From Phoronis australis (lineage: Eukaryota; Phoronida; Phoronidae), in contig NMRA01000888.1 in NCBI GenBank assembly GCA_002633005.1, positions 1 through 40,584 of the forward strand: a DNA stretch of 40,584 bases. The letters run 5' to 3'. Positions 23,101 to 27,968 of this stretch are shown piece after piece; the stretch's first letter is position 1, and each line of letters starts with the position of its first letter. The notes below the pieces were generated by a model. That model was not told where the DNA came from, ran no database searches, and saw only the letters and a program-made list of their open reading frames with translations. The position numbers and the translations under genes were made by a program.

Positions 23101-26100
23101 AAGCCTCTGTGTGCCCATGCCTGTGTGTGGGAAGCTTCACTTGCATCTGAATCTAGGCACATGTCCCAATGTGTTGTCTGGTGAAATTGATGTCAATATA
23201 TTTTCTTTTCTTTTCAACGATTAATTCTTTGTTTAATACTAAGTACGGGTAAAGATACAAAGTAACACCTAGTTTAAAACAGGTGTCTGTACAATAGACA
23301 CATTGCCATTGTAGGTCCGAGATGCAGATCTTTTGCTGGGCCATTCACGTCACTTTCTATTGTTGCTTTAAGCCAGGGGGGAATTTTTGGATGTTTCCAA
23401 AGTCTGTGGTCTCCCTGTCGGACTACAAGAAGAAACATCATTTATCCAGAATTTTTGTCACATTACCCAGGATTCATAGCAAAACTTTAGATTGATGAGT
23501 TAAAAGTAGTGTAAGAGCTGTGCATGTGCAGAATGCCACCTGCTGTGTCAGTGTGAGAAGTGGGGTATACATAGCGCATGGTTAACTCCTCTTTTAGATA
23601 GAAAAGATCTTTTCAAATGGGGCCAGAGAGGTGGTCTTTCCCAACGGCACAAGACGCGAGATCTCGTCTGACGGGCTATCTGTCATCGTCTCGTTCTTCA
23701 ACGGCGACATAAAGCAAGTCATGCCTGATCAACGAGTGGTGTATTACTACGCTGATGCGCAGACTACTCACACCACGTATCCCGACGGTCTTGAAATCCT
23801 ACAATTCCCAAAGTGAGTATAAATCTTCCCAGACGTGCAGCAATGGAGGGCTTGTTGTGTTAAAGATGACAATGTGTTGAAGTTAATCTTTCAATTCAAT
23901 TGAAGTTATTAAATTATACTTTTTGAAACAATTTTAACCCCAACCAATTTTTTAGAATGGAATGCCCAAATGACGCTCTTTGAACCCAATATGGATACTT
24001 GTAACAAACACTATTTAAAATAGAATATTTGAATAAGCACTATGCACTTTAGAATTTGTTCTTAATGGCCAGTGAAATTGAATGACACCAAACCACAATT
24101 TTTTAGAAAATTGATTGTAAGACCCAAATACCTACAGCGTCCAATGTCAAGAAAATGCTGACTCTCACTTGGCGAGTTGCGTAAAATCTGGGCTCGCCAT
24201 TTCGGATTTGAGGTCTCCAATTTTTTAGTACTACAAATGTCCGAAAGGTGTCGCTTGCGATGCGCCAGATTGTGATGCCAACAGTCCAACACGGTGCGTG
24301 ATCTATGGTTAGGTCACACCAACAGCAAAGAAACACAACTGTTGTGGTGAGAAAATTGTGCTTCTTAAAGCATTATTACTCAATTGCTAACTTATTATGT
24401 TATAAATAGAAAGTAAGCGTGTGTATCATTCCGTTGTATTCAACACCTTTGTAATCAGTCATGCTGGAGTAAACCACTTTTCTCCAGAAGCATCGTTACA
24501 ATTGAGCGCTTCATCTATGCAGCTCAGCCCCATCTTAATCCTCTGAGCTGCTCGTGTAACTGTGCCAGACACAATCGCGGTGTGACAAGTTGCCAGATTT
24601 CACTCTGTTGCCATAGTACGTCCTCTGTTTTTCTTGTACAAATGCCATCCTCACTACTAAACATCTATCGTATTATGTAGATCTGTACTTACACCGTATA
24701 TACACAATCCACACAGAACCGCAGATGTAGGTCCTAGCCATCTTTCCTGAAACAGGAGGTTCAGTCGCTGTCTTGTCACTGAAATGGACTGATCAAAGTT
24801 CTGAAAAATGGCCACACTACAGATGTGCTTGCTCATGTCCGCGGTAACTAAATAGACACCTTGGATAAATCGTTTTCATTCTCTGTTGTACGAGTTTTTT
24901 ATCTAACAATTTAAAGATGAGGGAAGGTAAAAATAATTGGGGACACGTATGATTTTCTCCTGCAAGGCTGTCACCGTCGTCACTAATTTTGCCCTGGGCT
25001 CCACCGCTGGTCATCACCGAGGTTTCGCTCTATCTTCCAAAATGTGTTTGTGTTGAAATTTGACACTTTAGACTTTAAAACGTTTTGCCAACTGGTATTC
25101 ACAGAGTAGACATTGTTAATCGGATTATCCACATTTAAGTGTCAATATAACATCTTCTGAAGGTGTTTCATCAATTCTTTTTCAGTGGCCAAACTGAGAA
25201 GACATACCCAGATGGCACTAAAGAGATCTCATTCCCTGACCACACGATAAAGTACCTCTACATGAATGGCTTGGAGGAGACCTTGTTTCAGGACGGTACT
25301 GTCGTCAAGCTAGACAAGAACGGTGATAAGACGATTGAGTTCCCCAACGGACAGAGAGAAGTGCATACAGCTCAGTATAAGGTATCTGATCGAGACGTTT
25401 TTGTGTGTTTGGTCTATTAAAATTCAATATGCCTCTTAAGTCAGTGGCACACTTTGTGACATGACAAAGTACAAGGTATATGATCAAGTCATTTTTATGT
25501 GTTTGGTCTAATGAAATTCAATATTACCTGTTAATCCAGTCGCACACTTCATGATATGACATGACATAGTACAAGGTATCTGATCAAGAGGTTTTTGTGT
25601 GTCTGGTCTAATGAAATTCAATATGCCTCTTAAGCCAGTCGCACACTTCATGACATCACATGATAGTAAAGGGTATCTGATCAAGACGTTTTTCTGTAAC
25701 TGGTCTATGGAAGTTCAATAACTTGCTTAAGCCAGCCGCTGACTTCATGACACCATGTCGCTCATGAGTTGAAATGAGTCATATCACAAAGTTTACGGTT
25801 GGCTTTACAAATACAAAAAGCAGGGTGTTTCTATTGGAATATTTGTGCAGCCTTGTACTTTCATCTTGATTCTGTCCATGCAGCTGGTGCAGGGCGCGAG
25901 AGCATTTACAGTAGAAGAAGAATCGATAGCCTGTTAAAAGCTGCTAGAAACCATGTTCTGGTGTTCAACAAACAACTGTCTTCGAAGGCGGGTTTGCTCG
26001 TCCGAAACAACTGAAATCAGTTACAAAACAGTAAAACGCCTGAAAACTCCGTGACAGATACACTGCTTTGGCAGCTGAAACCAACCCACCATGACGAGCA

Positions 26101-27525
26101 GTCGTATTGAGTCCATGGTTGAGTGATTTACGGCGGATAATTTTCGATACAAAACTCGTTCATGAAAACATCTGACAATTTTCAACGTACTTCATATTCA
26201 CATCATCGCTATTTGTTGTGTTTCTAACTAATTTGACCAAGCAATCACAAAAATGAGGAATTGGCTTGCAAGTTCCACTTTAAAGTTAAAACTGGTCTGC
26301 TGGATTACCTTTTTTGATTTCCTAGATCTTCGGAGACCTCTCGTCTCCTTCGGTGGGATTTTGACTGTGATGAGTCATGGAAACTTTGGTCACGTGGGAT
26401 CTCACAGTCAACATCCCAGCGAAGGATACGAGAGGTCTCCGAAGATCCTGGAAATCAAGGTAATCCAACAGATCAGTCTTAACTTTAAAATCATGAACAT
26501 TCCTGGATGGCTCAAGAAGTCTGTGAACATTTAGTATATTCCAATAGCTACGCTTATTTTAGTGACTTTCATCTACGGCATTGCTGACATTTTTCAAAGG
26601 CATTGTCTTACGGTTGTTGGCTTGTAAACATCCACCAGCCATTCAGTAGCGCTAGGACCTCGCTGAAAGGCAAGACTTTGTAAGATTACATGAGATATTA
26701 TTGCCATGTATTTTAAGCGAGAACACTTGAATTTGGCTAGATTATAGCGAGGTCATAGCGTAGGTCCTAGCATTACTGAACTCTACCACATTGGCATCAC
26801 GGGTAACTTGGTGATGTGCAAATAAAATGAAAGAAAACTTGTCAGGATTGAAAGCATGTCACCTCTACAACATGCTTTTTGGTGCGAATACGGCAAATCA
26901 ACCATCATACAAAAGTAAAAGATTGAAAATGAGCCGCAAACTACATTAGATTAGGAAATTTTTGCTCAAAAAAATTTTGAGGCACACACCATCCCGTCAT
27001 GCTGATGTCAAATCTTGCAACATAAAGTGCAAATTATGAACCCGGTGACACGTTCATGAGTTACCTGTGATGTCACCTGACAACCAACCTACAATACATT
27101 GTAAGAAAACCTCTGAATATTTCAGCTATTTAGCACATAATATGGCAGAGAGATGAAATTTATTTTGTCAGATTTCTCAACAAAATTAAAGTTGAAGAAA
27201 ACTAGTCTGTCATTATCTTACAGTGCAGTGTCGATGTCATTAATTAACTTTTAATTAAGTTTCTAATACTTGTACCATAAGTAATCAGTCTTGGAAACTT
27301 GTAAAAAATGGTAATTTTGGCGATTATTTTTTGTATAAAATAAGACAGTGAAGAATGACCATATTTGTCTTAAGTTTCAGTTTCCCATTTCAGAGGCGGG
27401 AGTACCCGGACGGCACAGTGAAGACCATCTTCCCTGATGGCAAGCAGGAAACACACTACTCGAACGGGCGAATCAGAATCAAGGATAAGCTGGGTCACGT
27501 TATTGTCGATAAGGTTACAAGGTAG
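1861..27525 (+). CDS. CENPJ: Centromere protein J / CPAP / SAS-4 family centriole assembly protein (19 coding exons)
   Basis: CPAP/SAS-4 controls centriole length. It binds tubulin, sits between cartwheel and microtubule wall, and binds STIL through its C-terminal G-box. Exons: 1861-2104, 5242-5466, 6110-6807, 9015-9158, 9597-9761, 10117-10224, 10579-10679, 11525-11982 (or its copy 12361-12821), 13518-13595, 13861-13985, 15909-16070, 18364-18467, 18746-18833, 19768-19941, 20995-21458, 22779-22899, 23598-23812, 25186-25381, 27394-27525. All junctions are GT..AG and in phase, totalling 4002 bases (1333 residues plus stop). Seen in order: an SRAGV N-terminal motif, a Gln-rich coiled coil (about 85-150), the tubulin-capping motif [12 protein letters not shown] (about 402-413), an acidic region (562-714), a [15 protein letters not shown] motif (about 755-770), a long coiled coil (783-958) and the YPDG-repeat G-box (about 1135-1330). 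The ATG lies six bases after a predicted acceptor and directly follows an in-frame TAA, so it is the likely start and a noncoding exon should lie upstream. Confidence 0.95.
2339..2460 (+). pseudogene. THAP zinc-finger relic of a transposase
   Basis: From 2339 one frame reads [20 protein letters not shown], matching the C-X4-C start of a THAP domain. After about 2400 the frame moves: the downstream frame continues with [20 protein letters not shown], matching the THAP FP..P..R..W motif. A frameshift therefore splits the domain. It lies just inside the left end of the TTAA-flanked element, where Kolobok transposases carry THAP. Confidence 0.6.
3431..4747 (-). mobile_element. Nested DNA transposon copy, inverted relative to 340-1690
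   Basis: This is the second copy of the family at 340-1690, in opposite orientation and inside the Kolobok-like element. Its outer end (about 4660-4747) carries GGGCGCTTATTAGGGCG, missing from the truncated first copy. On its minus strand at about 3690-3600 a short frame reads [15 protein letters not shown], the intact tail of the HIRAN-like relic. Roughly 140 bases encoding the middle of that domain are deleted relative to the other copy. Confidence 0.6.
5242..5466 (+). CDS. CENPJ: CENPJ coding exon 2, Gln-rich coiled coil
   Basis: It enters and leaves in phase 1 with 225 bases. The acceptor at 5241 is forced, because the next AG (5243) would give an early stop. It encodes [18 protein letters not shown] and similar CAG-rich heptads, equivalent to the N-terminal Gln-rich coiled coil of vertebrate CPAP. 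Confidence 0.92.
5467..6109. other. Intron 2, nothing recognised
   Basis: It is a 643-base intron with donor GTACAC and acceptor TCTTCACAG. No repeat or conserved element was seen. Confidence 0.6.
6110..6807 (+). CDS. CENPJ: CENPJ coding exon 3, largest exon
   Basis: It encodes about 233 residues, mostly low-conservation Ser/Lys/Glu-rich linker including basic [14 protein letters not shown]. It ends in [17 protein letters not shown], which matches the short acidic helix just before the tubulin-binding motif of vertebrate CPAP. The donor follows GAACAAGAG and the exit phase is 0. Confidence 0.92.
6880..7092 (+). repeat. Short direct repeats in intron 3, including a 43-bp tandem duplication
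   Basis: Positions 7007-7049 and 7050-7092 are near-identical 43-base units beginning GAAGCAGTTCTCG and ending GAACAAAAAA. Just upstream, GGACACC/GGCACCC words recur loosely and AAGTAAGC is repeated at 6963-6982. Confidence 0.6.
7262..8070. mobile_element. MITE-like element with GGGNCCGTTCT-type inverted ends
   Basis: The left end GGGACCCGTTCTAAGAAAAC (7263 onward, continuing TGACT) is matched by the reverse complement of AGTCAGTTTCTTTATTCGGG (from about 8047). Both ends run from a G/C-rich tip to the shared AAACTGACT. No coding relic was found inside. The 80-residue open frame at 7623-7865 is unconvincing. Confidence 0.45.
8227..8665. repeat. Long inverted repeat interrupted by a nested MITE
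   Basis: The left arm (about 8250-8292) and the right arm (about 8606-8650) are reverse complements: AATATTCCCCACGTTTGGAG and TCTTTGTCAGGGGCATGATA pair with TATCATACCCTTGACAAAGA and CGAAACGTGGGAATATT. The adjoining 8655-8760 segment recurs in inverted form at 15175-15260, so the palindrome belongs to a dispersed repeat. A smaller hairpin (8553-8605) lies in the right part. Confidence 0.6.
8296..8555 (-). mobile_element. MITE family A, copy 1 (ends GTGCGCACC)
   Basis: The ends ACATGTGCGCACC and GGGTGTGCGTG are imperfect inverted repeats. The interior has a run of nine G's, GCCCACTTCGCCAAATGGGG, and GTGGACTTTTGTCTC. The same features recur in opposite orientation at 38733-38975 and in part at 15352-15475, defining a three-copy family. 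Confidence 0.65.
9015..9158 (+). CDS. CENPJ: CENPJ coding exon 4, tubulin-binding motif
   Basis: It is 48 codons in phase 0 to 0. It encodes [14 protein letters not shown], the most conserved N-terminal block of CPAP (human FLKRGEGLARF). From the literature as I recall it, the human Phe (F375) and the following KR pair are needed for tubulin binding. The Phe and Leu are kept here, and the basic pair is reversed to RK. Confidence 0.95.
9597..9761 (+). CDS. CENPJ: CENPJ coding exon 5
   Basis: It is 55 codons, phase 0 to 0. It encodes a basic, Ser/Pro-rich linker ([17 protein letters not shown]) ending in charged EREHKEQ. This corresponds to the basic microtubule-associating region of CPAP by position; the sequence itself is poorly conserved. 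Confidence 0.88.
10117..10224 (+). CDS. CENPJ: CENPJ coding exon 6
   Basis: It is 36 codons, phase 0 to 0. It encodes [20 protein letters not shown], corresponding to the [20 protein letters not shown] block of human CPAP. The donor ATG/GTGAGT is duplicated downstream (see the repeat at 10211-10397). Confidence 0.92.
10211..10397 (+). repeat. Splice-donor junction repeated three times
   Basis: The exon 6 end plus donor (GGAGAGCTCATATGGTGAG, from 10211) is repeated exactly at 10334-10352 and with small changes at 10378-10394 (GGAGCTCACATGGTGAG). Each copy carries a potential GT donor (10225, 10348, 10390). Reading through the first donor meets a stop (TAG) within five codons. Confidence 0.75.
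10579..10679 (+). CDS. CENPJ: CENPJ coding exon 7
   Basis: It is 101 bases, phase 0 to 2, with acceptor CTATTTCAG and donor GA/GTAAGT. It encodes a low-complexity Asn/Asp/Gln linker ([14 protein letters not shown]). The call rests on phase continuity and splice sites rather than conservation. Confidence 0.82.
10838..11072 (+). mobile_element. MITE family B, copy 1 (ends GGCTTGGAA)
   Basis: Its ends GGGCTTGGAATTTTCCTC and GTTCCAAGCC are inverted repeats. The interior is shared with 33748-33999 in the same orientation, including CACACAAGCCTATTTATTTG. It lies inside intron 7 and has no coding content. Confidence 0.6.
11130..11255 (-). repeat. Dispersed repeat, inverted relative to 19226-19480
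   Basis: TTCCCAAGCCCAGAAATC (11238-11255) and the CAGGCTC and GTCTCAAG words upstream match, in reverse complement, the sequence flanking the minisatellite at 19226-19480 (TTTCTGGGCTTGGGAA, CTTGAGAC). It is probably the unexpanded copy of the same element. Confidence 0.45.
11437..12128 (+). repeat. Tandem segmental duplication containing exon 8, unit 1
   Basis: This 692-base unit is about 97-98% identical to 12274-12967 and includes exon 8 with about 90 bases of upstream and 146 bases of downstream intron. A unique 145-base spacer separates the units, and its first base is the ambiguous base at 12129, exactly where similarity ends. Confidence 0.9.
11525..11982 (+). CDS. CENPJ: CENPJ coding exon 8, copy a (acidic repeat region)
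   Basis: It is 458 bases, entering in phase 2 and leaving in phase 1, with acceptor CATCTCTTAG and donor CAG/GTATTT. It encodes 153 residues: Ser- and Glu-rich, then a strongly acidic stretch with an internal 24-base repeat ([20 protein letters not shown]), ending [15 protein letters not shown]. It sits where vertebrate CPAP has a divergent acidic linker. It can be joined to exons 7 and 9, but not together with copy b. Confidence 0.85.
12129..12129. other. Ambiguous base (n), possible assembly join
   Basis: This is the only non-ACGT base in the window. It falls at the exact right end of the first duplication unit, which raises the possibility of a false join between haplotypes. Confidence 0.85.
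12274..12967 (+). repeat. Tandem segmental duplication containing exon 8, unit 2
   Basis: This is the second unit, 694 bases. Outside the exon it differs from unit 1 by a few single-base changes and by T-run length (for example GGTTGTTG against GTTTGTTG, and GAAGTTACT against GAAATTACT). Divergence in exon and intron is of the same order, about 2%. Confidence 0.9.
12361..12821 (+). CDS. CENPJ: CENPJ exon 8, copy b (duplicate, mutually exclusive by phase)
   Basis: It is 461 bases with the same splice sites and phases as copy a. It differs from copy a by eight substitutions and one extra His codon. Seven of the eight substitutions change residues (Q to K, N to S, S to L by two changes, E to D, T to V by two changes) and one is silent. 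Joining copy a directly to copy b shifts the frame and meets TAA after about 18 codons, so only one copy can be used per transcript. It could be a real alternative exon or an uncollapsed allele. Confidence 0.6.
13255..13362. repeat. 108-base near-perfect palindrome
   Basis: The two 54-base arms meet at AGGATATCCT (13304-13313) and are reverse complements with few mismatches. The arms carry TTAGACATCATCAGGATATC and its complement, and end in GAAGAAGTT / AACTTCTTC. There is no loop. It resembles two inverted copies of a repeat tail joined head to head. Confidence 0.85.
13518..13595 (+). CDS. CENPJ: CENPJ coding exon 9
   Basis: It is 78 bases, phase 1 to 1. Two acceptors six bases apart (after CATTTAG at 13517 or TTCTAG at 13523) both keep the frame, so the protein may vary by two residues. 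It encodes [17 protein letters not shown], matching the MDFDDERTW segment of human CPAP. Confidence 0.88.
13861..13985 (+). CDS. CENPJ: CENPJ coding exon 10
   Basis: It is 125 bases, phase 1 to 0. It encodes [18 protein letters not shown], a clear match to the conserved PPTSELMMKFFPSLK block just before the CPAP coiled coil. The donor CAG/GTTGGT is weak; reading on meets a stop after 12 codons. Confidence 0.92.
13986..15908. other. Intron 10, repeat fragments
   Basis: This is a 1.9 kb intron. At 15175-15310 lies a copy of the repeat beside the palindrome at 8227-8665, in inverted orientation and with a short palindrome AAAATGATGAGCATCATTTT at its centre. A partial MITE of family A follows. 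The rest (13986-15170) shows nothing clear. Confidence 0.55.
15352..15475 (+). mobile_element. MITE family A, partial copy 2
   Basis: CACGTACCCAGGGCGGGGAG, then CCCCCATTTGGCAAAAAGG and GACAAAAGTCCACTAAAACA match the first half of the elements at 38733-38975 and (reverse complement) 8296-8555. The far end is missing. Confidence 0.55.
15909..16070 (+). CDS. CENPJ: CENPJ coding exon 11, start of C-terminal coiled coil
   Basis: It is 54 codons, phase 0 to 0. It encodes a heptad-rich segment with [20 protein letters not shown] and LRKERE, matching the [16 protein letters not shown] block of human CPAP that begins the homodimerising coiled coil. Confidence 0.95.
16071..18363. other. Intron 11, contains tandem CTCF-motif array
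   Basis: This is a 2.3 kb intron. Its middle (about 16510-17700) is an ancient tandem repeat with a higher-order period near 435 bases made of about 145-base subunits. The flanks (16071-16500 and 17700-18363) show nothing recognisable. Confidence 0.7.
16689..17693 (+). promoter_or_regulatory. Array of eight CTCF-like motifs, same orientation
   Basis: Eight 18-base sites begin at 16689, 16834, 16990, 17129, 17274, 17426, 17562 and 17676, spaced 114-156 bases. Examples are AGCGCCTCCTAGTGGCAG (16990), TGTGCCACCTAGTGGCCA (16834) and TTGCGCCATCTAGTGGCCA (17676). They fit the bilaterian CTCF core in its GCGCCMYCTRGTGGC orientation, though the sites at 17274 and 17426 are weaker. They sit at the same place in each subunit of a diverged tandem repeat, so they could also be a passive by-product of the repeat. 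CTCF binding is inference. Confidence 0.45.
18364..18467 (+). CDS. CENPJ: CENPJ coding exon 12, coiled coil
   Basis: It is 104 bases, phase 0 to 2. It encodes Lys/Glu-rich coiled coil ([20 protein letters not shown]), equivalent to the KEIADFEQQKAKELARIEE part of human CPAP. Confidence 0.95.
18746..18833 (+). CDS. CENPJ: CENPJ coding exon 13, coiled coil
   Basis: It is 88 bases, phase 2 to 0. It encodes [20 protein letters not shown] with EEIENLKTQ, very close to [25 protein letters not shown] of human CPAP. This is diagnostic for the family. Confidence 0.97.
19226..19480 (+). repeat. 17-bp minisatellite (about 10 copies) inside a dispersed repeat
   Basis: Between 19266 and 19435 the unit GAGACCTGGCTCAGTAT recurs about ten times with single-base variants (GAGTCC, GAGGCC, ACGAG). 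The flanks match 11130-11255 in reverse complement, so the minisatellite grew inside a copy of that repeat. Confidence 0.85.
19595..19665 (+). repeat. tRNA-like SINE fragment
   Basis: GGGTTTGAGTCCCGGTCAC (from about 19630) resembles a tRNA T-arm/B box, preceded by CTGTGCAGAAATCACCTTGC. There is no complete cloverleaf, so it is probably a fragment of a tRNA-derived SINE. Confidence 0.35.
19768..19941 (+). CDS. CENPJ: CENPJ coding exon 14, end of coiled coil
   Basis: It is 58 codons, phase 0 to 0. It encodes [20 protein letters not shown] and [20 protein letters not shown], matching KETKWSSTHSRLRSQIQ and the [20 protein letters not shown] end of the vertebrate CPAP coiled coil. Confidence 0.97.
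19942..20994. other. Intron 14, nothing recognised
   Basis: About 1.05 kb, AT-rich, with donor GTGGGT and acceptor GGTTTTCAG. Two open frames (19986-20201, 20916-21143) lack conservation or splice support. Confidence 0.6.
20995..21458 (+). CDS. CENPJ: CENPJ coding exon 15, linker before G-box
   Basis: It is 464 bases, phase 0 to 2. It encodes about 155 Ser/Thr/Pro-rich residues ([30 protein letters not shown]), a divergent disordered linker. It corresponds to the poorly conserved stretch between coiled coil and G-box in vertebrate CPAP, so the call rests on frame, length and splice sites. Confidence 0.88.
21984..22288. mobile_element. MITE-like element (ends GGGCTTGTTTCTGAAAGA) with internal 18-bp tandem repeat
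   Basis: The left end GGGCTTGTTTCTGAAAGA (21984) and right end TCTTCCAGAAACATGCCC (22271-22288) are inverted repeats with two mismatches. At about 22184-22257 the unit TGTGATTTTTAGCCAAAA is repeated four times. Non-coding; in intron 15. Confidence 0.6.
22779..22899 (+). CDS. CENPJ: CENPJ coding exon 16, start of G-box
   Basis: It is 121 bases, phase 2 to 0. It encodes basic [20 protein letters not shown], then [10 protein letters not shown], the first YPDG turn of the G-box (human SHPDGKVEKV). The exon ends exactly after the DGK of the repeat. Confidence 0.95.
23050..23121 (+). repeat. 24-bp tandem repeat, three copies
   Basis: The unit TTAAGCCTCTGTGTGCCCAT (plus GCAT) occurs three times in tandem. 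It creates an accidental repetitive open frame and lies in intron 16. Confidence 0.75.
23598..23812 (+). CDS. CENPJ: CENPJ coding exon 17, G-box
   Basis: It is 215 bases, phase 0 to 2. It encodes [35 protein letters not shown] and [19 protein letters not shown], nearly identical to human CPAP. This is the most conserved part of the family: a single long beta-sheet exposed on both faces that binds the STIL proline-rich motif. Confidence 0.98.
23813..25185. other. Intron 17, nothing recognised
   Basis: About 1.37 kb with donor AAA/GTGAGT and acceptor CTTTTTCAG. Some words around 24285-24345 (GGTCACACCAACAGCAAAG) look repeat-derived, but no boundaries could be set. Confidence 0.5.
25186..25381 (+). 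CDS. CENPJ: CENPJ coding exon 18, G-box
   Basis: It is 196 bases, phase 2 to 0. It encodes [40 protein letters not shown] and [15 protein letters not shown], successive beta-hairpin repeats of the G-box. The donor AAG/GTATCT is repeated downstream. Confidence 0.98.
25372..25755 (+). repeat. Four tandem units of about 97 bases starting at the exon 18 donor
   Basis: Units begin near 25372, 25467, 25567 and 25664. Each starts with AGTAYAAGGTATMTGATC or a variant (the fourth is AGTAAAGGGTATCTGATC), then a GTTTTTGTGTGTTTGGTCTA-like stretch and GAAATTCAATA. The first unit includes the last codons of exon 18 and its donor. Donor-like GT sites lie at 25382, 25476, 25576 and 25673. Confidence 0.8.
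26280..26489. repeat. Long hairpin, about 90-base arms and 31-base loop
   Basis: The arms 26280-26370 and 26402-26489 pair with few mismatches: for example ATCTTCGGAGACCTCTCGT with ACGAGAGGTCTCCGAAGAT, and TTGACTGTGA with TCACAGTCAA. The outermost part pairs TTAAAGTTAAAACTGGTCTG with a diverged partner. Probably a MITE, although the transcript of intron 18 would fold into long double-stranded RNA here. Confidence 0.8.
26630..26795. repeat. Imperfect inverted repeat (GCGCTAGGACCTCGCT)
   Basis: CATTCAGTAGCGCTAGGACC followed by TCGCT (about 26640-26665) is matched in reverse by AGCGAGGTCATAGCGTAGGT and CCTAGCATTACTGAA (about 26747-26782). It may be the ends of a small MITE. Confidence 0.45.
27394..27525 (+). 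CDS. CENPJ: CENPJ last coding exon (19), G-box end and stop
   Basis: It is 43 codons plus TAG. It encodes [20 protein letters not shown], then [20 protein letters not shown] and VTR. Human CPAP ends in the equivalent [13 protein letters not shown] with RIRVKDKEGNVLMD, so the C-terminus is complete. Confidence 0.98.
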   Translation, partial: RREYPDGTVKTIFPDGKQETHYSNGRIRIKDKLGHVIVDKVTR

Positions 27526-27680
27526 CACGCTGCACAATGCTAATGCAAGGGGATGGTTATTTAACTGGATATTAAGTCTGAATGTTTCTGAGAAATAACT
27601 GGTTAATTACTGCTCGCATTGTTATTGTTTCTTATCTTGAGACCAGTTTTCTTCATCAGCGTCATTACCGATAGATACAG

Positions 27681-27968
27681 GCGTCTGTTTCATGAAAAGT
27701 GACTTATGGCTTAAGGCAGAGAAACTTGATCTTATGCTCCACATGACTATTTCTCAAAAATAATTTAAGCTCACTTTACCAAAAGAATCTGAGAATATAC
27801 CCATCTTTGATAATTACTTAGAAAATTATTTGTGCAAATTATTTCCGGGCAAATTATTTCCGGGCAATGACTTGCTAATAATTCCATGACTAAACTTTTA
27901 TTTCTTAATTGTTAAGTTGGAGCGCAAGACCAAATTCCTGTCTTAAGTCACTTTCATGAAACAGAGCC
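27681..27968. mobile_element. MITE-like element (ends GYTCTGTTTCATGAAA)
   Basis: The left end GCGTCTGTTTCATGAAAAGT (27681) and the reverse complement of AGTCACTTTCATGAAACAGA (27946) match over about 25 bases and extend to ACTTATG/CTTAAG. A diverged right half recurs at 28495-28553 (AAGACCAAATTTCTGTCTTA). Confidence 0.6.

Noticed and set aside
22835-23224. 129-codon open frame with [20 protein letters not shown] repeats
   Set aside because: It arises from the 24-bp tandem repeat in intron 16 and overlaps exon 16 in another frame.
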